From contig NZ_WAHS01000002.1 in the NCBI RefSeq assembly GCF_015714715.1, forward strand, positions 930,001 through 994,000: 64,000 nucleotides of DNA, in the 5' to 3' direction. The notes under the pieces were generated by a model that was not told the origin of the DNA, searched no databases, and saw only the letters and a program-made list of their open reading frames with translations. Origin of the DNA: Aestuariivirga litoralis. GTDB taxonomy: Bacteria > Pseudomonadota > Alphaproteobacteria > Rhizobiales > Aestuariivirgaceae. Of the stretch, positions 51,465 to 60,365 are shown one piece after another. Made by a program: the position numbers and the translations under genes. Numbering within the stretch: position 1 is the stretch's first letter; the number at the start of each line of letters is the position of its first letter.

Positions 51465-54026
51465 CTAGGTCCTTGGCTTGAGGTTCTCCGGATCATAGAG
51501 CGGCTTGTAGCCGACGGCAGCAACTTCCACCGGGTAGCTCTCGTTGAAATAGACCACTTCGAGCTTCCGGCCCACCTGGCAGTAAGCCCAGGGCAAATAG
51601 CCCAGCGCAATGTTCTTGCCGATGGTCGGGCCATAGGCGACAGAGGTCGTGTAGGAAATGCGGCCCAACTCATCCACCAGCGTCTTGCCGGTGGCAGGGT
51701 CGATGATCGGCATCGAACCCACTGGGTAGCGGGCGATACCCTTTGCATCAACATTATTGGTCATCACCAGCGTGCACAGCATCGCCGGCTGGTTGGCTCT
51801 CGCCTTGTATTCAAGATGCTTGGCCTTGCCGCGGAAGTCGTTCTCCTTGACCTTCGGACGTGCCAGATCGGCTTCGATCAGGTTGTACTGGGTCAGCAAG
51901 TCAGAGTTCTGCGTGCGCAGGCTCTTTTCCATGCGGCGGGTGTTGGAATAGGTTTCCACACCGAAGGCCATTGCACCCGTCGAGCGCAGTGCATCCCAGA
52001 CGGCCAGGCCGTCTTCGTATTTCATGTGAAGTTCCCAGCCCTGTTCGCCGACATAGGAAATGCGGAAGGCGGTCACGTTCTTGCCGGCAATCTGGATCTG
52101 CTTGATCGCGGCAAAAGCGAAGTTCTCAACGTCGAGACCAGCGGGATCAGCCACCACCTTCTTCAGCGTCGCGCGGGCATTGGGCCCCCAGATGCCGATG
52201 GTGATGTATTTCTCCGACGTGTCGGTGATGGTGACGTTGAGGCCGCGATCTTCAGCGATGCGCTTCATGTAATAAACATCGCGCACGCCGGCATCGGCAC
52301 CGTTCACCAGGCGGCCACGATCCGGCAGGCGGAACACCGTGAAGTCGGCGCGCACCATGCCTTCATCATCGAGGAAGTGGGTGTAGATGCCCTTGCCCAC
52401 ATTGGCGTCTCCGCCAATTTTCGCAGCACACAGATATTCCAGCAGCTCGACATGGTCTGGGCCTTCGATATCCGTCATGTGGAAATGCGAAAGGTTGACG
52501 ATGCCGACATCTTCGCTCATCGCCAGATGCTCGGCATTGGACACGCGCCAGAAATGCCGGTTGTCCCATTCATTGGCCCGCACCGGAATGCGGTTGCCAT
52601 ATTTCTCGAGCAGATGCTCATTGGCCTTATAGCCATGGGCGCGTTCCCAGCCGGCCAGTTCCATGAAATAGCCGCCGAGTTCCTTTTCACGCTCATAGAA
52701 GGGCGAGCGCTTGATATTGCGGCCTGAGGCATAGGGCTCGCGCGGATGCACGGCAGGGAAATAGATCTTCTGTGCAGCTTCATACGTGCGGCCGTGGATG
52801 AACTCTTCGGTCAACTGGTGCGGATAGAAGCGTCCGTAGTCGATGGAGTTATTGTCGACCGCTGTACGGCCATCGGTCATCCAGTCAGCGATCAGCTTGC
52901 CATAACCCGGGCCGTCCTTGACCCATATGGCGACGCAATACCAAAGCCCACGCACCTTCTGGCTTTCGCCACAGGAAGGCCCGCCAGCGGCGGAAACCTG
53001 CAACAGCCCGTTGAAGGAATGGCTTTCATTATAGCCCAGCTCGCCGAGGATCGGCGTCAGTTCCATGGCGCGCTCAAGCGGCTCCATGATCTGTTCCATC
53101 GGCAGGTCGCGCTGCGAGGGCGACAGACGCGACTGGGCCTTTTCGAGGATCTCGCGCGGATGGACGAGGCGCGGGTTGGTCGGCTCGTAATAGCCCCATT
53201 CGATCTGGCCGCCTTCGGCCGTGGTCGGATCACCAGTGTCGCGCATGTAAGCGGAATTGCCTTGATCGCGCAGCAGCGGATAGCCAATTTCCTTGCCGGT
53301 ACCCGCAAATTCATTGAAGGGTCCGAAAAAGGTCAGCGGATGATCGACCGGCATGACCGGCAAATCTTCGCCCACCATATTGGCAATCAGACGGCCCCAG
53401 ATGCCAGCGCAGACAATGACGTGATCGGCCATGATCGTGCCGCGATGGGTGACCACGCCCTTGATATGGCCGTTCTCGACGATGAGTGATTTCGCTTCAG
53501 TATTGGCGAAGACCTGCAGCTTGCCGGATTTTTCCGCTTGGTCGACCAGCTTGCCCGCAACAGTCTGCGATCGCGGGATGACCAGGCCGGCGTCCGGGTC
53601 GAACATGCCGCCCATCACTTTGTCTTCTTCGATCAGCGGGAAGAGCTTCTTGATCTCGGCGGGTGAAACATAATGCGCGCGGGTGCCAAAGGCCTTGGCG
53701 GAGGTCAGCTTGCGCTTGATCTCTTCCATCCAGGTGTCATCGCCGGTGCGCGCCACTTCCAGCCCGCCGATGCGCGCGTAGTGACCCATCTTCTCGTAGA
53801 AATCGATGGAATATTGCGTGGTCCAGACCGAGAGATAATCGTGGCTAGTCGTGTAGCAGAAGTCCGAGGCATGGGCGGTGGAGCCGACATCAGTGGGCAC
53901 GCCGGATTTGTCGATGCCGACAATATCAGTCCAGCCGCGCTCGATCAGATGATGCGCAATGGAGGCGCCGACAATGCCGCCCAAGCCAATGATGACGACC
54001 TTCGCCTTGTTCGGAAACGCTGCCAT
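51465..54026 (-). CDS. FAD-dependent dimethylglycine/sarcosine dehydrogenase-like protein (DAO + GcvT)
   Basis: 853 aa. The N-terminal DAO domain (about 8-400) has AKVVIIGLGGIVGASIAHHL (dinucleotide fold) and GSTAHASDF, where His is the usual covalent FAD site. The C-terminal half is GcvT-like: a folate-binding region (FRLPDRGRLVNGADAG, VTITDTSEKYITIGIWGPNAR) and the barrel domain (GEQGWELHMKYEDG, VGSMPIIDPATGKTLVDELG). Such fusions demethylate N-methylated glycines and pass the one-carbon unit to tetrahydrofolate. The neighbouring folC is consistent with folate use. Confidence 0.82.
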   Translation of the reverse strand: MAAFPNKAKVVIIGLGGIVGASIAHHLIERGWTDIVGIDKSGVPTDVGSTAHASDFCYTTSHDYLSVWTTQYSIDFYEKMGHYARIGGLEVARTGDDTWMEEIKRKLTSAKAFGTRAHYVSPAEIKKLFPLIEEDKVMGGMFDPDAGLVIPRSQTVAGKLVDQAEKSGKLQVFANTEAKSLIVENGHIKGVVTHRGTIMADHVIVCAGIWGRLIANMVGEDLPVMPVDHPLTFFGPFNEFAGTGKEIGYPLLRDQGNSAYMRDTGDPTTAEGGQIEWGYYEPTNPRLVHPREILEKAQSRLSPSQRDLPMEQIMEPLERAMELTPILGELGYNESHSFNGLLQVSAAGGPSCGESQKVRGLWYCVAIWVKDGPGYGKLIADWMTDGRTAVDNNSIDYGRFYPHQLTEEFIHGRTYEAAQKIYFPAVHPREPYASGRNIKRSPFYEREKELGGYFMELAGWERAHGYKANEHLLEKYGNRIPVRANEWDNRHFWRVSNAEHLAMSEDVGIVNLSHFHMTDIEGPDHVELLEYLCAAKIGGDANVGKGIYTHFLDDEGMVRADFTVFRLPDRGRLVNGADAGVRDVYYMKRIAEDRGLNVTITDTSEKYITIGIWGPNARATLKKVVADPAGLDVENFAFAAIKQIQIAGKNVTAFRISYVGEQGWELHMKYEDGLAVWDALRSTGAMAFGVETYSNTRRMEKSLRTQNSDLLTQYNLIEADLARPKVKENDFRGKAKHLEYKARANQPAMLCTLVMTNNVDAKGIARYPVGSMPIIDPATGKTLVDELGRISYTTSVAYGPTIGKNIALGYLPWAYCQVGRKLEVVYFNESYPVEVAAVGYKPLYDPENLKPRT

Positions 54027-54182
54027 GGTGAGAAATCCTGATTGCTGTTCAGGCGACCTTACGGCCTGCCGGGGTGTCGCTACAGCCCATCAGCGACATT
54101 TTTTTTGAGGGGGCGGCGGGAGGCAAAGGACTTTTTTGCCGCGTTCGCCCTTACCGCCCGACGCAAGGCGTCAGTACAGCCG

Positions 54183-54232
54183 CCCTCTCCCGTCGTAGAT
54201 GGGAGAGGGTGCCGATAGGCGGGTGTGGGGCT
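54183..54232 (-). repeat. REP-like element, copy 1 (minus orientation)
   Basis: A perfect 9-bp stem CCCTCTCCC (54183-54191) / GGGAGAGGG (54201-54209) followed by TGCCGATAGGCGGGTG. The reverse complement aligns with copy 2 at 54301-54351 (CCGCC..TCGG..CACC.TCTCCC...GGGAGA.GG). It is of the type of short palindromic intergenic repeats common in Rhizobiales. Confidence 0.65.
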
Positions 54233-54300
54233 GGTTGCTGCCAGACCAGTTTTGGATATCGCTTGAAAACAAATTGGGAAGCCAGGCTGGGATCACACAG

Positions 54301-54351
54301 GCCCTCATCCGCCCTTCGGGCACCTTCTCCCATTCTTCGAACGGGAGAAGG
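54301..54351 (+). repeat. REP-like element, copy 2 (plus orientation); may terminate accD
   Basis: CCTTCTCCC (54323-54331) pairs perfectly with GGGAGAAGG (54343-54351), preceded by CATCCGCCCTTCGGGCA, which has its own GCCC-TTC-GGGC mini-hairpin. It sits 8 bp from the accD stop and, with copy 1, forms an inverted pair (BIME-like). Confidence 0.65.
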
Positions 54352-54358
54352 CGACGAC

Positions 54359-55252
54359 TTATTCTGCCGGAACCAGCGCCGTCGTTTCCACCCGCGCGTC
54401 CTGCTTCATCAGCAGCCGCGCGATGCGGCTCACAGTGCTCTTCATCTCATGACGATGCACCACCATGTCCACCATGCCGTGATCCTTGAGATATTCCGAA
54501 CGCTGGAAGCCCGGCGGCAGCTTCTCGCGGATGGTCTGTTCGATCACCCGCTGGCCGGCAAAGCCGATCTGGGCATTAGGCTCGGCCAGATGTACGTCAC
54601 CCAGCATGGCGTAAGACGCTGTCACACCGCCAGTGGTCGGGTTGGTCAGCACCACAATGTAAGGCAGCTTGGCGGCGCGCAGTTCCTGCACGGCAATCGT
54701 CGTGCGCGGCAGTTGCATCAGCGAGAGAATGCCTTCCTGCATGCGGGCGCCGCCGGAAGCGACGAACATCACGAAGGGGCAGTGCTTGGTCACTGCATAA
54801 CGCATCGCGGCGATGATGGCATCGCCAGCGGCCATGCCGAGCGAGCCGCCAATAAAGCCCATGTCCTGCACTGCAACCACCATCGGCTGCTCGTTCACTT
54901 CACCATATCCGGCTTGCACGGAATCTTCTGCCGCCGCCTTCGCCTTGGCGTCTTTCAACTGATCGACATAGCGCTTCTCGGCGCGGAATTTCAGCGGGTC
55001 GGCCACCGCAATGGGGGCCACCAGCTTTTCAAATTCAGCGCCATCAAACATCATGGTGAAACGCCCTTCGGCGGGCATGCGGTGATGGTGGTTGGAGCCA
55101 GGGAACACAAAAAGATTGGCTTCCAGATCCTTGTAGAAAACCATCTGGCCGGAATCAGGATCCTTGATCCACATATTCTCCGGCACTTCGCGTTTTTCCT
55201 GACCCAGGATCGAGCGGATACGCGGGCGGACGAAATTCTTGATCCAGTTCAT
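54359..55252 (-). CDS. accD: Acetyl-CoA carboxylase carboxyltransferase beta subunit (no zinc cysteines)
   Basis: 297 aa. The crotonase-like carboxyltransferase core is canonical: [55 protein letters not shown] and [14 protein letters not shown]. The N-terminal ribbon ([17 protein letters not shown] ... [15 protein letters not shown]) aligns with the usual CPxC...CPxC zinc finger, but all four cysteines are replaced (Asp, Ser, Phe, Ser). Cysteine loss is known in alphaproteobacterial AccD. It transfers carboxyl from biotin to acetyl-CoA. ATGA overlap with trpA. Confidence 0.95.
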   Translation of the reverse strand: MNWIKNFVRPRIRSILGQEKREVPENMWIKDPDSGQMVFYKDLEANLFVFPGSNHHHRMPAEGRFTMMFDGAEFEKLVAPIAVADPLKFRAEKRYVDQLKDAKAKAAAEDSVQAGYGEVNEQPMVVAVQDMGFIGGSLGMAAGDAIIAAMRYAVTKHCPFVMFVASGGARMQEGILSLMQLPRTTIAVQELRAAKLPYIVVLTNPTTGGVTASYAMLGDVHLAEPNAQIGFAGQRVIEQTIREKLPPGFQRSEYLKDHGMVDMVVHRHEMKSTVSRIARLLMKQDARVETTALVPAE

Positions 55253-56067
55253 GTCCGGACTCCTTTGGCAATCTTTGCCACCAGCTTGTGCACGGCCTTG
55301 GGCGTTGACGCGGTGGGCTTGCCCTTTTTGTCGAGCGATTTTTCCACGGCAGAAACGAGGGCTGAGCCCACGACCACGCCATCGGCATTCTGCGCAATGG
55401 CGCGCGCTTGTTCTGCCGTCTTCACGCCGAACCCAACGCAGATGGGCAGCGATGTGTGCTTCTTCAAGCGCTTCACATTGGCGGCGACAGACTTCAAATC
55501 CGGTGCCTTGGTGCCGGTAATGCCGAGCACCGAGACGTAATAGACAAAGCCTGATGTGTGTTTGAACACGGCAGGTGCGCGCGCATCATCAGTGGTGGGT
55601 GTGGCCAGGCGGATGAAGTTGAGACCGGCCTCCATCGCAGGGATGCACAGCTCGCTGTCTTCTTCCGGCGGAAGATCGACCACGATCAGGCCGTCACAGC
55701 CCGCAGCCTTGGCATCCTTCAGGAACTTCTCGACGCCGTAGACATAGATCGGATTGTAATAGCCCATCAACACGACGGGCGTGGTCTTGTCCTTGGCGCG
55801 GAACGCCTTCAGCAGCTTCAACGTGGTTTTCATCGTGGCGCCGGCCCGCAGGGCCCGCAAGCCCGCTTCCTGAATGGCGGGGCCATCTGCCATCGGATCC
55901 GTGAAAGGCATGCCGAGTTCGATAATGTCGGCACCCGCTTTCGGCAGGCCTTCGACAATCTTGAGCGAGGTCGCGGCATCGGGATCGCCAGCCGTCACGA
56001 AGGTAACGAGGGCGGCGCGGCCTTGTTTTTTCAGAGCCGCGAATTTGTCATCCATGCGGGCGGTCAC
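55249..56067 (-). CDS. trpA: Tryptophan synthase alpha chain
   Basis: 272 aa. The GTG at 56067 ([14 protein letters not shown]) overlaps the trpB stop (GTGA) and matches the usual rhizobial N-terminus; ATG 56055 is the alternative. Motifs: [32 protein letters not shown] (catalytic Glu), VVDLPPEED (catalytic Asp), [12 protein letters not shown] and [12 protein letters not shown]. It releases indole from indole-3-glycerol phosphate to TrpB. Confidence 0.95.
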   Translation of the reverse strand: MTARMDDKFAALKKQGRAALVTFVTAGDPDAATSLKIVEGLPKAGADIIELGMPFTDPMADGPAIQEAGLRALRAGATMKTTLKLLKAFRAKDKTTPVVLMGYYNPIYVYGVEKFLKDAKAAGCDGLIVVDLPPEEDSELCIPAMEAGLNFIRLATPTTDDARAPAVFKHTSGFVYYVSVLGITGTKAPDLKSVAANVKRLKKHTSLPICVGFGVKTAEQARAIAQNADGVVVGSALVSAVEKSLDKKGKPTASTPKAVHKLVAKIAKGVRT

Positions 56068-57275
56068 AGCTTCACCCCCAGAATGTCGGCCACGGTGAAA
56101 ATGTCCTTGTCGCCACGGCCGCACAAATTCATCACCATCAAATGGTCCTTGGGCTTCTGCGGCGCGAGTTTCATCACATGCGCCAAAGCATGCGAGGGCT
56201 CCAGCGCCGGAATAATGCCTTCCAGTTTGCAGCACAGCTGGAAGGCGGCCAGCGCCTCCTTGTCGGTGGCGGAGACATAGTTCACGCGCTTCATGTCATG
56301 CAGCCAGGCATGTTCCGGCCCGATGCCGGGATAGTCGAGCCCTGCCGAAATCGAGTGCCCCTCGGTGATCTGGCCATCCTCATCCATCAGCAGATAGGTG
56401 CGGTTGCCATGCAGCACGCCCGGTTTGCCACCGGTGATCGAGGCGGCATGTTTCTTCTTCAGGCCGTGACCGGCCGCTTCCACGCCGTAGATTTCCACGT
56501 CCTTGTCATCGAGGAAGGGGTGGAACAGGCCCATGGCATTGGACCCGCCGCCAATCGCGGCCACCAGTGAATCCGGCAACCGGCCCTCCTGCCGCATCAT
56601 CTGGTGGCGCGTTTCATTGCCGATCACGCATTGGAAATCGCGCACCATTTCCGGATAGGGATGCGGGCCAGCCACCGTGCCGATGCAATAGAATGTATCT
56701 TCCACATTGGCCACCCAGTCGCGCAGCGCCTCATTGAGCGCATCCTTCAGCGTGCGGCTGCCCGACTTGGCCGGCACCACTTCGGCACCCAGAAGCTTCA
56801 TGCGGAACACATTGGGCTTCTGGCGCTCGATATCGACCTCGCCCATATAGACCACGCATTTGAGGCCAAAGAGAGCGCAGGCCGTGGCGGTGGCCACGCC
56901 ATGCTGGCCCGCACCCGTTTCGGCGATGATGCGCTTCTTGCCCATGCGGCGGGCAAGAAGGATCTGACCCAGCACATTGTTGATCTTGTGGGCACCCGTA
57001 TGGTTCAGCTCATCGCGTTTGAAATAGACCTTGGCGCCGCCCAGATGCTCGGTCAGGCGCTTGGCGAAATAGAGCGGTGAGGGCCGGCCCACATAATGTT
57101 CAAGCAGATAATCAAGCTCGTCCTGGAAGCTGCGGTCGGCTTTGGCGGCCTTGTAGGCCTGCTCCAGTTGCAGGATGAGCGGCATCAAGGTCTCGGCCAC
57201 GAAGCGCCCGCCATAGATGCCAAACAGGCCCTTTTCGTCGGGCCCCGTGCGGTAGGAATTGGGTTCGGTTGTCAT
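56064..57275 (-). CDS. trpB: Tryptophan synthase beta chain
   Basis: 403 aa. PLP lysine in [18 protein letters not shown], then [37 protein letters not shown] (phosphate clamp) and [18 protein letters not shown]. Condenses indole and serine. Lies 9 bp after trpF and is coupled to trpA. Confidence 0.96.
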   Translation of the reverse strand: MTTEPNSYRTGPDEKGLFGIYGGRFVAETLMPLILQLEQAYKAAKADRSFQDELDYLLEHYVGRPSPLYFAKRLTEHLGGAKVYFKRDELNHTGAHKINNVLGQILLARRMGKKRIIAETGAGQHGVATATACALFGLKCVVYMGEVDIERQKPNVFRMKLLGAEVVPAKSGSRTLKDALNEALRDWVANVEDTFYCIGTVAGPHPYPEMVRDFQCVIGNETRHQMMRQEGRLPDSLVAAIGGGSNAMGLFHPFLDDKDVEIYGVEAAGHGLKKKHAASITGGKPGVLHGNRTYLLMDEDGQITEGHSISAGLDYPGIGPEHAWLHDMKRVNYVSATDKEALAAFQLCCKLEGIIPALEPSHALAHVMKLAPQKPKDHLMVMNLCGRGDKDIFTVADILGVKL

Positions 57276-57284
57276 GGATTTGTT

Positions 57285-57917
57285 CTAGCGGGCGGATTTC
57301 GCCCGCGCAATGAATGATCTGATGAGGGCCATGTCCTTGTTTCCGGGGGTTGTTTCCACCCCGGAGGACACGTCTACCATGGGGGCCTTGGTGAGCGCGA
57401 TGGCATGGGGCACATTGTCGGGGTTGAGCCCGCCAGACAGCATGAATTGCCCGTCTTTGCCCTTTAGCAGGTTCCAGTCGAAGGATAGCCCATTGCCGCC
57501 CGGCAGTAGGTCTTCCGGGGCTTTGGCGTCGAATAGGATGAGTGCGGCGACATCCTTGTAGGCCTTGGCAGAGGCCACATCACCGGCCTCTTTTACCTTG
57601 ATGGCCTTGATCACAGGTACATTATATTTGGAGGTAATCTCCGCCACCCGTTCCGGCGTTTCGCTACCATGCGCCTGCAGGTAGTCCGGCCTCACGGCAT
57701 TGATGATCGACTTGATCAACATGTCATCGGCATCAACGGTGAGAACCACAATCTTGGCGCGGCCCCGTGCCTGTTCCGCAAGCGAAGTGGCTTGCTCCAG
57801 CGAAACATTGCGCGGCGAGCGTGGATAAAAAACCAGCCCGATCATATCCGCCCCGGCATCAAGCGCCGCAGCCATTGTCTCTGCCGTAGAAAGCCCGCAG
57901 ATCTTGACGATGATCAT
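57285..57917 (-). CDS. trpF: Phosphoribosylanthranilate isomerase
   Basis: 210 aa. VKICGLSTAETM (catalytic Cys region), MIGLVFYPRSPRNVS, QAHGSETPERVAEI, MLSGGLNPDNV and VDVSSGVETTPGNKD are classic TrpF motifs. Third committed step of tryptophan synthesis. Overlaps the pyrF end by 4 bp. Confidence 0.95.
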   Translation of the reverse strand: MIIVKICGLSTAETMAAALDAGADMIGLVFYPRSPRNVSLEQATSLAEQARGRAKIVVLTVDADDMLIKSIINAVRPDYLQAHGSETPERVAEITSKYNVPVIKAIKVKEAGDVASAKAYKDVAALILFDAKAPEDLLPGGNGLSFDWNLLKGKDGQFMLSGGLNPDNVPHAIALTKAPMVDVSSGVETTPGNKDMALIRSFIARAKSAR

Positions 57918-58609
57918 TTCAGGCTCGCAAAAATATCAGCCGCCGCCTTGGCGGGATCGGTAGCCCCGGTAATGGCGCGGCCGATCACCAGCACGTTTGC
58001 ACCTGCTTCAACCGCGGCCTTCGGTGTGGCCACGCGCTTCTGGTCGTGCGTGGCGGCATCTGCGAGGCGAATACCGGGCACCACGGTCAGGAAGTCGCGC
58101 GGCAGTTCCTTGCGGATGGCGGCGAGATCAAGTGGCGAGCACACAACACCGTCAAGCCCGGCCTGATGCGTCAGCTTCGCCAGATTGAGCGCATGCTCAT
58201 CGGTCTTGCGGGTATCAAAACCTGCCGCCCAGATATTCTCGTCCGACAAAGAAGTGAGGATGGTGACCGCGATCAGCTTCACTTTGTCGCCCACTGCATC
58301 TTTCGCTGCCTTCATCATGTCGAGGCCGCCACCGGCATGAATATTGGTGATGACCGGTGCGGGCGACAGCTTCAGCAGCGAAGTTAGCCCCTGCGCCACG
58401 GTGTTGGGAATGTCATGCAGCTTCAGATCAAGGAAGATCGGCACGCCCTCAGCCGCTACCGCTTCATAACCCGCCGCACCATTGGCGTAGAAGAATTCCA
58501 GCCCGATCTTCAGCATGCCCACATGCGACTTCACCGCGCGCGCCAAGGCGCGGGCCTTGGCAACATCAGGCGTATCAAGGGCAACACAGATGGGGTTGTT
58601 CTGGGGCAT
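57914..58609 (-). CDS. pyrF: Orotidine 5'-phosphate decarboxylase
   Basis: 231 aa. ICVALDTPDVAKA at the start, the catalytic FLDLKLHDIPNTVAQ and the closing VVPGIRLADAATHDQKR and VIGRAITGATDPAKAA are diagnostic. Last step of UMP synthesis. Placed between an ornithine-cyclodeaminase-like gene (20-bp gap) and trpF (4-bp overlap). Confidence 0.95.
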   Translation of the reverse strand: MPQNNPICVALDTPDVAKARALARAVKSHVGMLKIGLEFFYANGAAGYEAVAAEGVPIFLDLKLHDIPNTVAQGLTSLLKLSPAPVITNIHAGGGLDMMKAAKDAVGDKVKLIAVTILTSLSDENIWAAGFDTRKTDEHALNLAKLTHQAGLDGVVCSPLDLAAIRKELPRDFLTVVPGIRLADAATHDQKRVATPKAAVEAGANVLVIGRAITGATDPAKAAADIFASLK

Positions 58610-58629
58610 GGGCTTGCCCTAGCGCGAAT

Positions 58630-59535
58630 TCAGGACGCGCGCAAATACACCATCGCCGCTGCTGCCAGGTCTTCCAGCGCGGTGCCGGATGACTTGAACA
58701 GCGTCACTTCCGCATCGGTCTTGCGGCCCAGCATCTTCCCCTGTGTCAGCTCAAACAGATCAGCCTGGATCGCGTCCCATTTGAACTGGCCTTCCTTCTG
58801 CGCCATCAGCAAATCGCCCGCTTCATGCAGCGCGCCGTCTCGCGTATCCACAAACACGCGCGACATGGCCACCGCAGCAGCATCCGTCTCGCGTGATTCC
58901 GGCTTGTAGGCGCCGACCAGATCAATATGCGTGCCGGGCTTAACCCAGGCGCCCTTGATCACCGGGCCAGTGGCAGAGGTAATGCCTGTGATGATATCGG
59001 CCTCAGCCATGGCGGCTTCGAGATCAGAGATGGCCTCGCCGCCAATCTCCTGCGCCACGGAAACGGCCTTTTCCGGTGTGCGGTTATAAACCATCACGCG
59101 CTTGATCGGCCGCACTGCCGCATGCGCACGGGCAAAATGCGGTGCGAGTGCGCCAGCGCCCACCAGCAGCAACGTAGATGCAGTCTTGGCTGCCAGATAA
59201 TCTGCGGCCAGAGCCGATGCCGCCGCCGTCCGCCGCCTTGTGAGTTCGGTGCCATCCATCACAGCGACGGGCGCACCCGTTTCGTTGTCGATCAGCAGGT
59301 AGGACGCTTGTACGGTGGGGTGGCCCAGCGGGCCATTGTCAGTCTTCACAGTCACTGTCTTGATGCCAGTGAAACGTTGATCCCAGGCCGGCATGATCAG
59401 CAAGGTGGTGGCAGGCCCGGTATCGTCCACAAAGCGCTGTGGTGCCGTCACCTGGCCCTGAAAGGCTGTGCGCAAGGCCTCAATGTAATCGCCGTAGCTG
59501 CAAGCGGCGAGATCGGCCGCGGTAAAAACCTTCAC
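58630..59535 (-). CDS. Ornithine cyclodeaminase/mu-crystallin family protein
   Basis: 301 aa. Rossmann core LLLVGAGALAPHFARAH, substrate segments KTVTVKTDNGPLGHPTVQA and MDGTELTRRRTAAASALAA, and PGTHIDLVGAYKPESRE are typical. Members are NAD(P)-dependent: ornithine cyclodeaminase, alanine dehydrogenase, pyrroline-2-carboxylate or ketimine reductases; the GHPTVQASY and RRTAA segments favour the reductase-like group but do not decide it. Coupled to lapA by ATGA. Confidence 0.82.
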   Translation of the reverse strand: MKVFTAADLAACSYGDYIEALRTAFQGQVTAPQRFVDDTGPATTLLIMPAWDQRFTGIKTVTVKTDNGPLGHPTVQASYLLIDNETGAPVAVMDGTELTRRRTAAASALAADYLAAKTASTLLLVGAGALAPHFARAHAAVRPIKRVMVYNRTPEKAVSVAQEIGGEAISDLEAAMAEADIITGITSATGPVIKGAWVKPGTHIDLVGAYKPESRETDAAAVAMSRVFVDTRDGALHEAGDLLMAQKEGQFKWDAIQADLFELTQGKMLGRKTDAEVTLFKSSGTALEDLAAAAMVYLRAS

Positions 59536-59879
59536 GGCATGATGCCCGGAAGTGGCGCCAGCATCTGTGCATCCATTCTTTGTGGCCCCTGACGCGCCTC
59601 GGCCAGTTCAGTATTCAGCCTTGTGACCTCACGGGCACGCTCGCGCGCCAGCCGGCGATATTTGCCCTGCGCCAGCCAGCAGAAGAACCAGCCGGCAAAC
59701 ACGCCAATGAAAATTCCGACAAACAGCAGCAGCCACAAAGGCAGCTCTACCGCGATATTCGGTGCTGTTTCGTGGAAGGGATCAAGTGAAAGCTGGGTCC
59801 AGTGCCGGTTGGCGACTGCAAAACCCATGACGATGATGAAAAGGGGCAGGCCGATCAGCCAGCGGAAAATCCGGCGCAA
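59532..59879 (-). CDS. lapA: LapA-domain membrane protein
   Basis: 115 aa. Two transmembrane helices (WLIGLPLFIIVMGFAVANRH; LPLWLLLFVGIFIGVFAGWF) enclose the short periplasmic stretch, then a cytoplasmic helical tail (KYRRLARERAREVTRLNTEL). This is the LapA/DUF1049 pattern. In enterics LapA partners LapB in controlling LPS synthesis; in alphaproteobacteria it commonly follows ihfB, as here (2-bp gap). Confidence 0.83.
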   Translation of the reverse strand: MRRIFRWLIGLPLFIIVMGFAVANRHWTQLSLDPFHETAPNIAVELPLWLLLFVGIFIGVFAGWFFCWLAQGKYRRLARERAREVTRLNTELAEARQGPQRMDAQMLAPLPGIMP

Positions 59880-59881
59880 GG

Positions 59882-60166
59882 TCAGTCCTTGCCATTGAGC
59901 CGGTTGCGCAGCTCCTTGCCGGTCTTGAAAAAGGGCACACGCTTTTCAGTGACTTCCACCGATTCACCGGTGCGCGGGTTGCGGCCAGTGCGGGCCCGGC
60001 GTTCCTTGACCGAGAAAGCGCCAAAGCCGCGCAATTCCACCCGGTTGCCGTCCTTCATCGTGTTGATGATTTCGTCGAATACCCGGTTGACGATACGTTC
60101 CACGTCACGGTGATAAAGGTGGGGGTTCTTTTCAGCTATTTTGAGGACCAGTTCAGACTTGATCAC
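59882..60166 (-). CDS. ihfB: Integration host factor beta subunit
   Basis: 94 aa, GTG start with a strong AGGAGGAAG ribosome site. [40 protein letters not shown] and [11 protein letters not shown] (DNA-inserting Pro arm) identify an HU/IHF protein; position after rpsA and before lapA fits IhfB. It bends DNA with IhfA at promoters and recombination sites. Confidence 0.93.
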   Translation of the reverse strand: MIKSELVLKIAEKNPHLYHRDVERIVNRVFDEIINTMKDGNRVELRGFGAFSVKERRARTGRNPRTGESVEVTEKRVPFFKTGKELRNRLNGKD

Positions 60167-60198
60167 GGGCTCTTCCTCCTAAGCGATTTGATTTCATG

Positions 60199-60226
60199 AC
60201 TTTAGTGCCAACGCCCGAAAGGTCAA
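60199..60226 (-). promoter_or_regulatory. Candidate ihfB promoter
   Basis: On the minus strand TTGACC (60221-60226) and TAAAGT (60199-60204) are separated by 16 bp, giving a leader of about 25-30 nt to the GTG at 60166. It lies downstream of the rpsA terminator, so ihfB and the following genes can be transcribed independently. Confidence 0.45.
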
Positions 60227-60310
60227 GCAGCGTTCGAATCCATTTCGCGCGATAAAATTCTAACTAAATCCGACGTTGTTACATTTTAGGTGCACATCAC
60301 ATCAGGGAAC

Positions 60311-60340
60311 AAAAAAGGCCGGGGATTGTTCCCCGGCCTC
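60311..60340 (-). terminator. Rho-independent terminator of rpsA
   Basis: On the minus strand a 9-bp perfect stem GGCCGGGGA / TCCCCGGCC with a 4-nt loop (60317-60338) is followed by six T (60311-60316). It lies about 27 bp after the rpsA stop. Confidence 0.9.
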
Positions 60341-60365
60341 AAACACTTAAAGAAAGTGTGCGTGA

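Larger units (their letters stand above)
54027..54358. other. 332-bp intergenic region with paired REP-like elements
   Basis: No gene is supported. The promoter of the dehydrogenase-like gene should lie at the left end. The remainder holds two related ~50-bp palindromic elements in inverted orientation (54183-54232 and 54301-54351), described separately, separated by ~70 bp of unremarkable sequence. Confidence 0.6.

Noticed and set aside
51453-52727. 424-codon plus-strand frame opposite the dehydrogenase/GcvT gene
   Set aside because: Opposite a clear two-domain enzyme gene and has no recognisable motif or ribosome site.
54074-55540. 488-codon plus-strand frame across the repeat region, accD and trpA
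   Set aside because: It is antisense to two certain genes, crosses a non-coding repeat region, and its translation is His/Gln/Arg-rich with no fold pattern.
56064-58609. trp attenuator or leader peptide
   Set aside because: There is no gap of useful size upstream of trpF or trpB and no Trp-codon run; the genes are coupled to pyrF.
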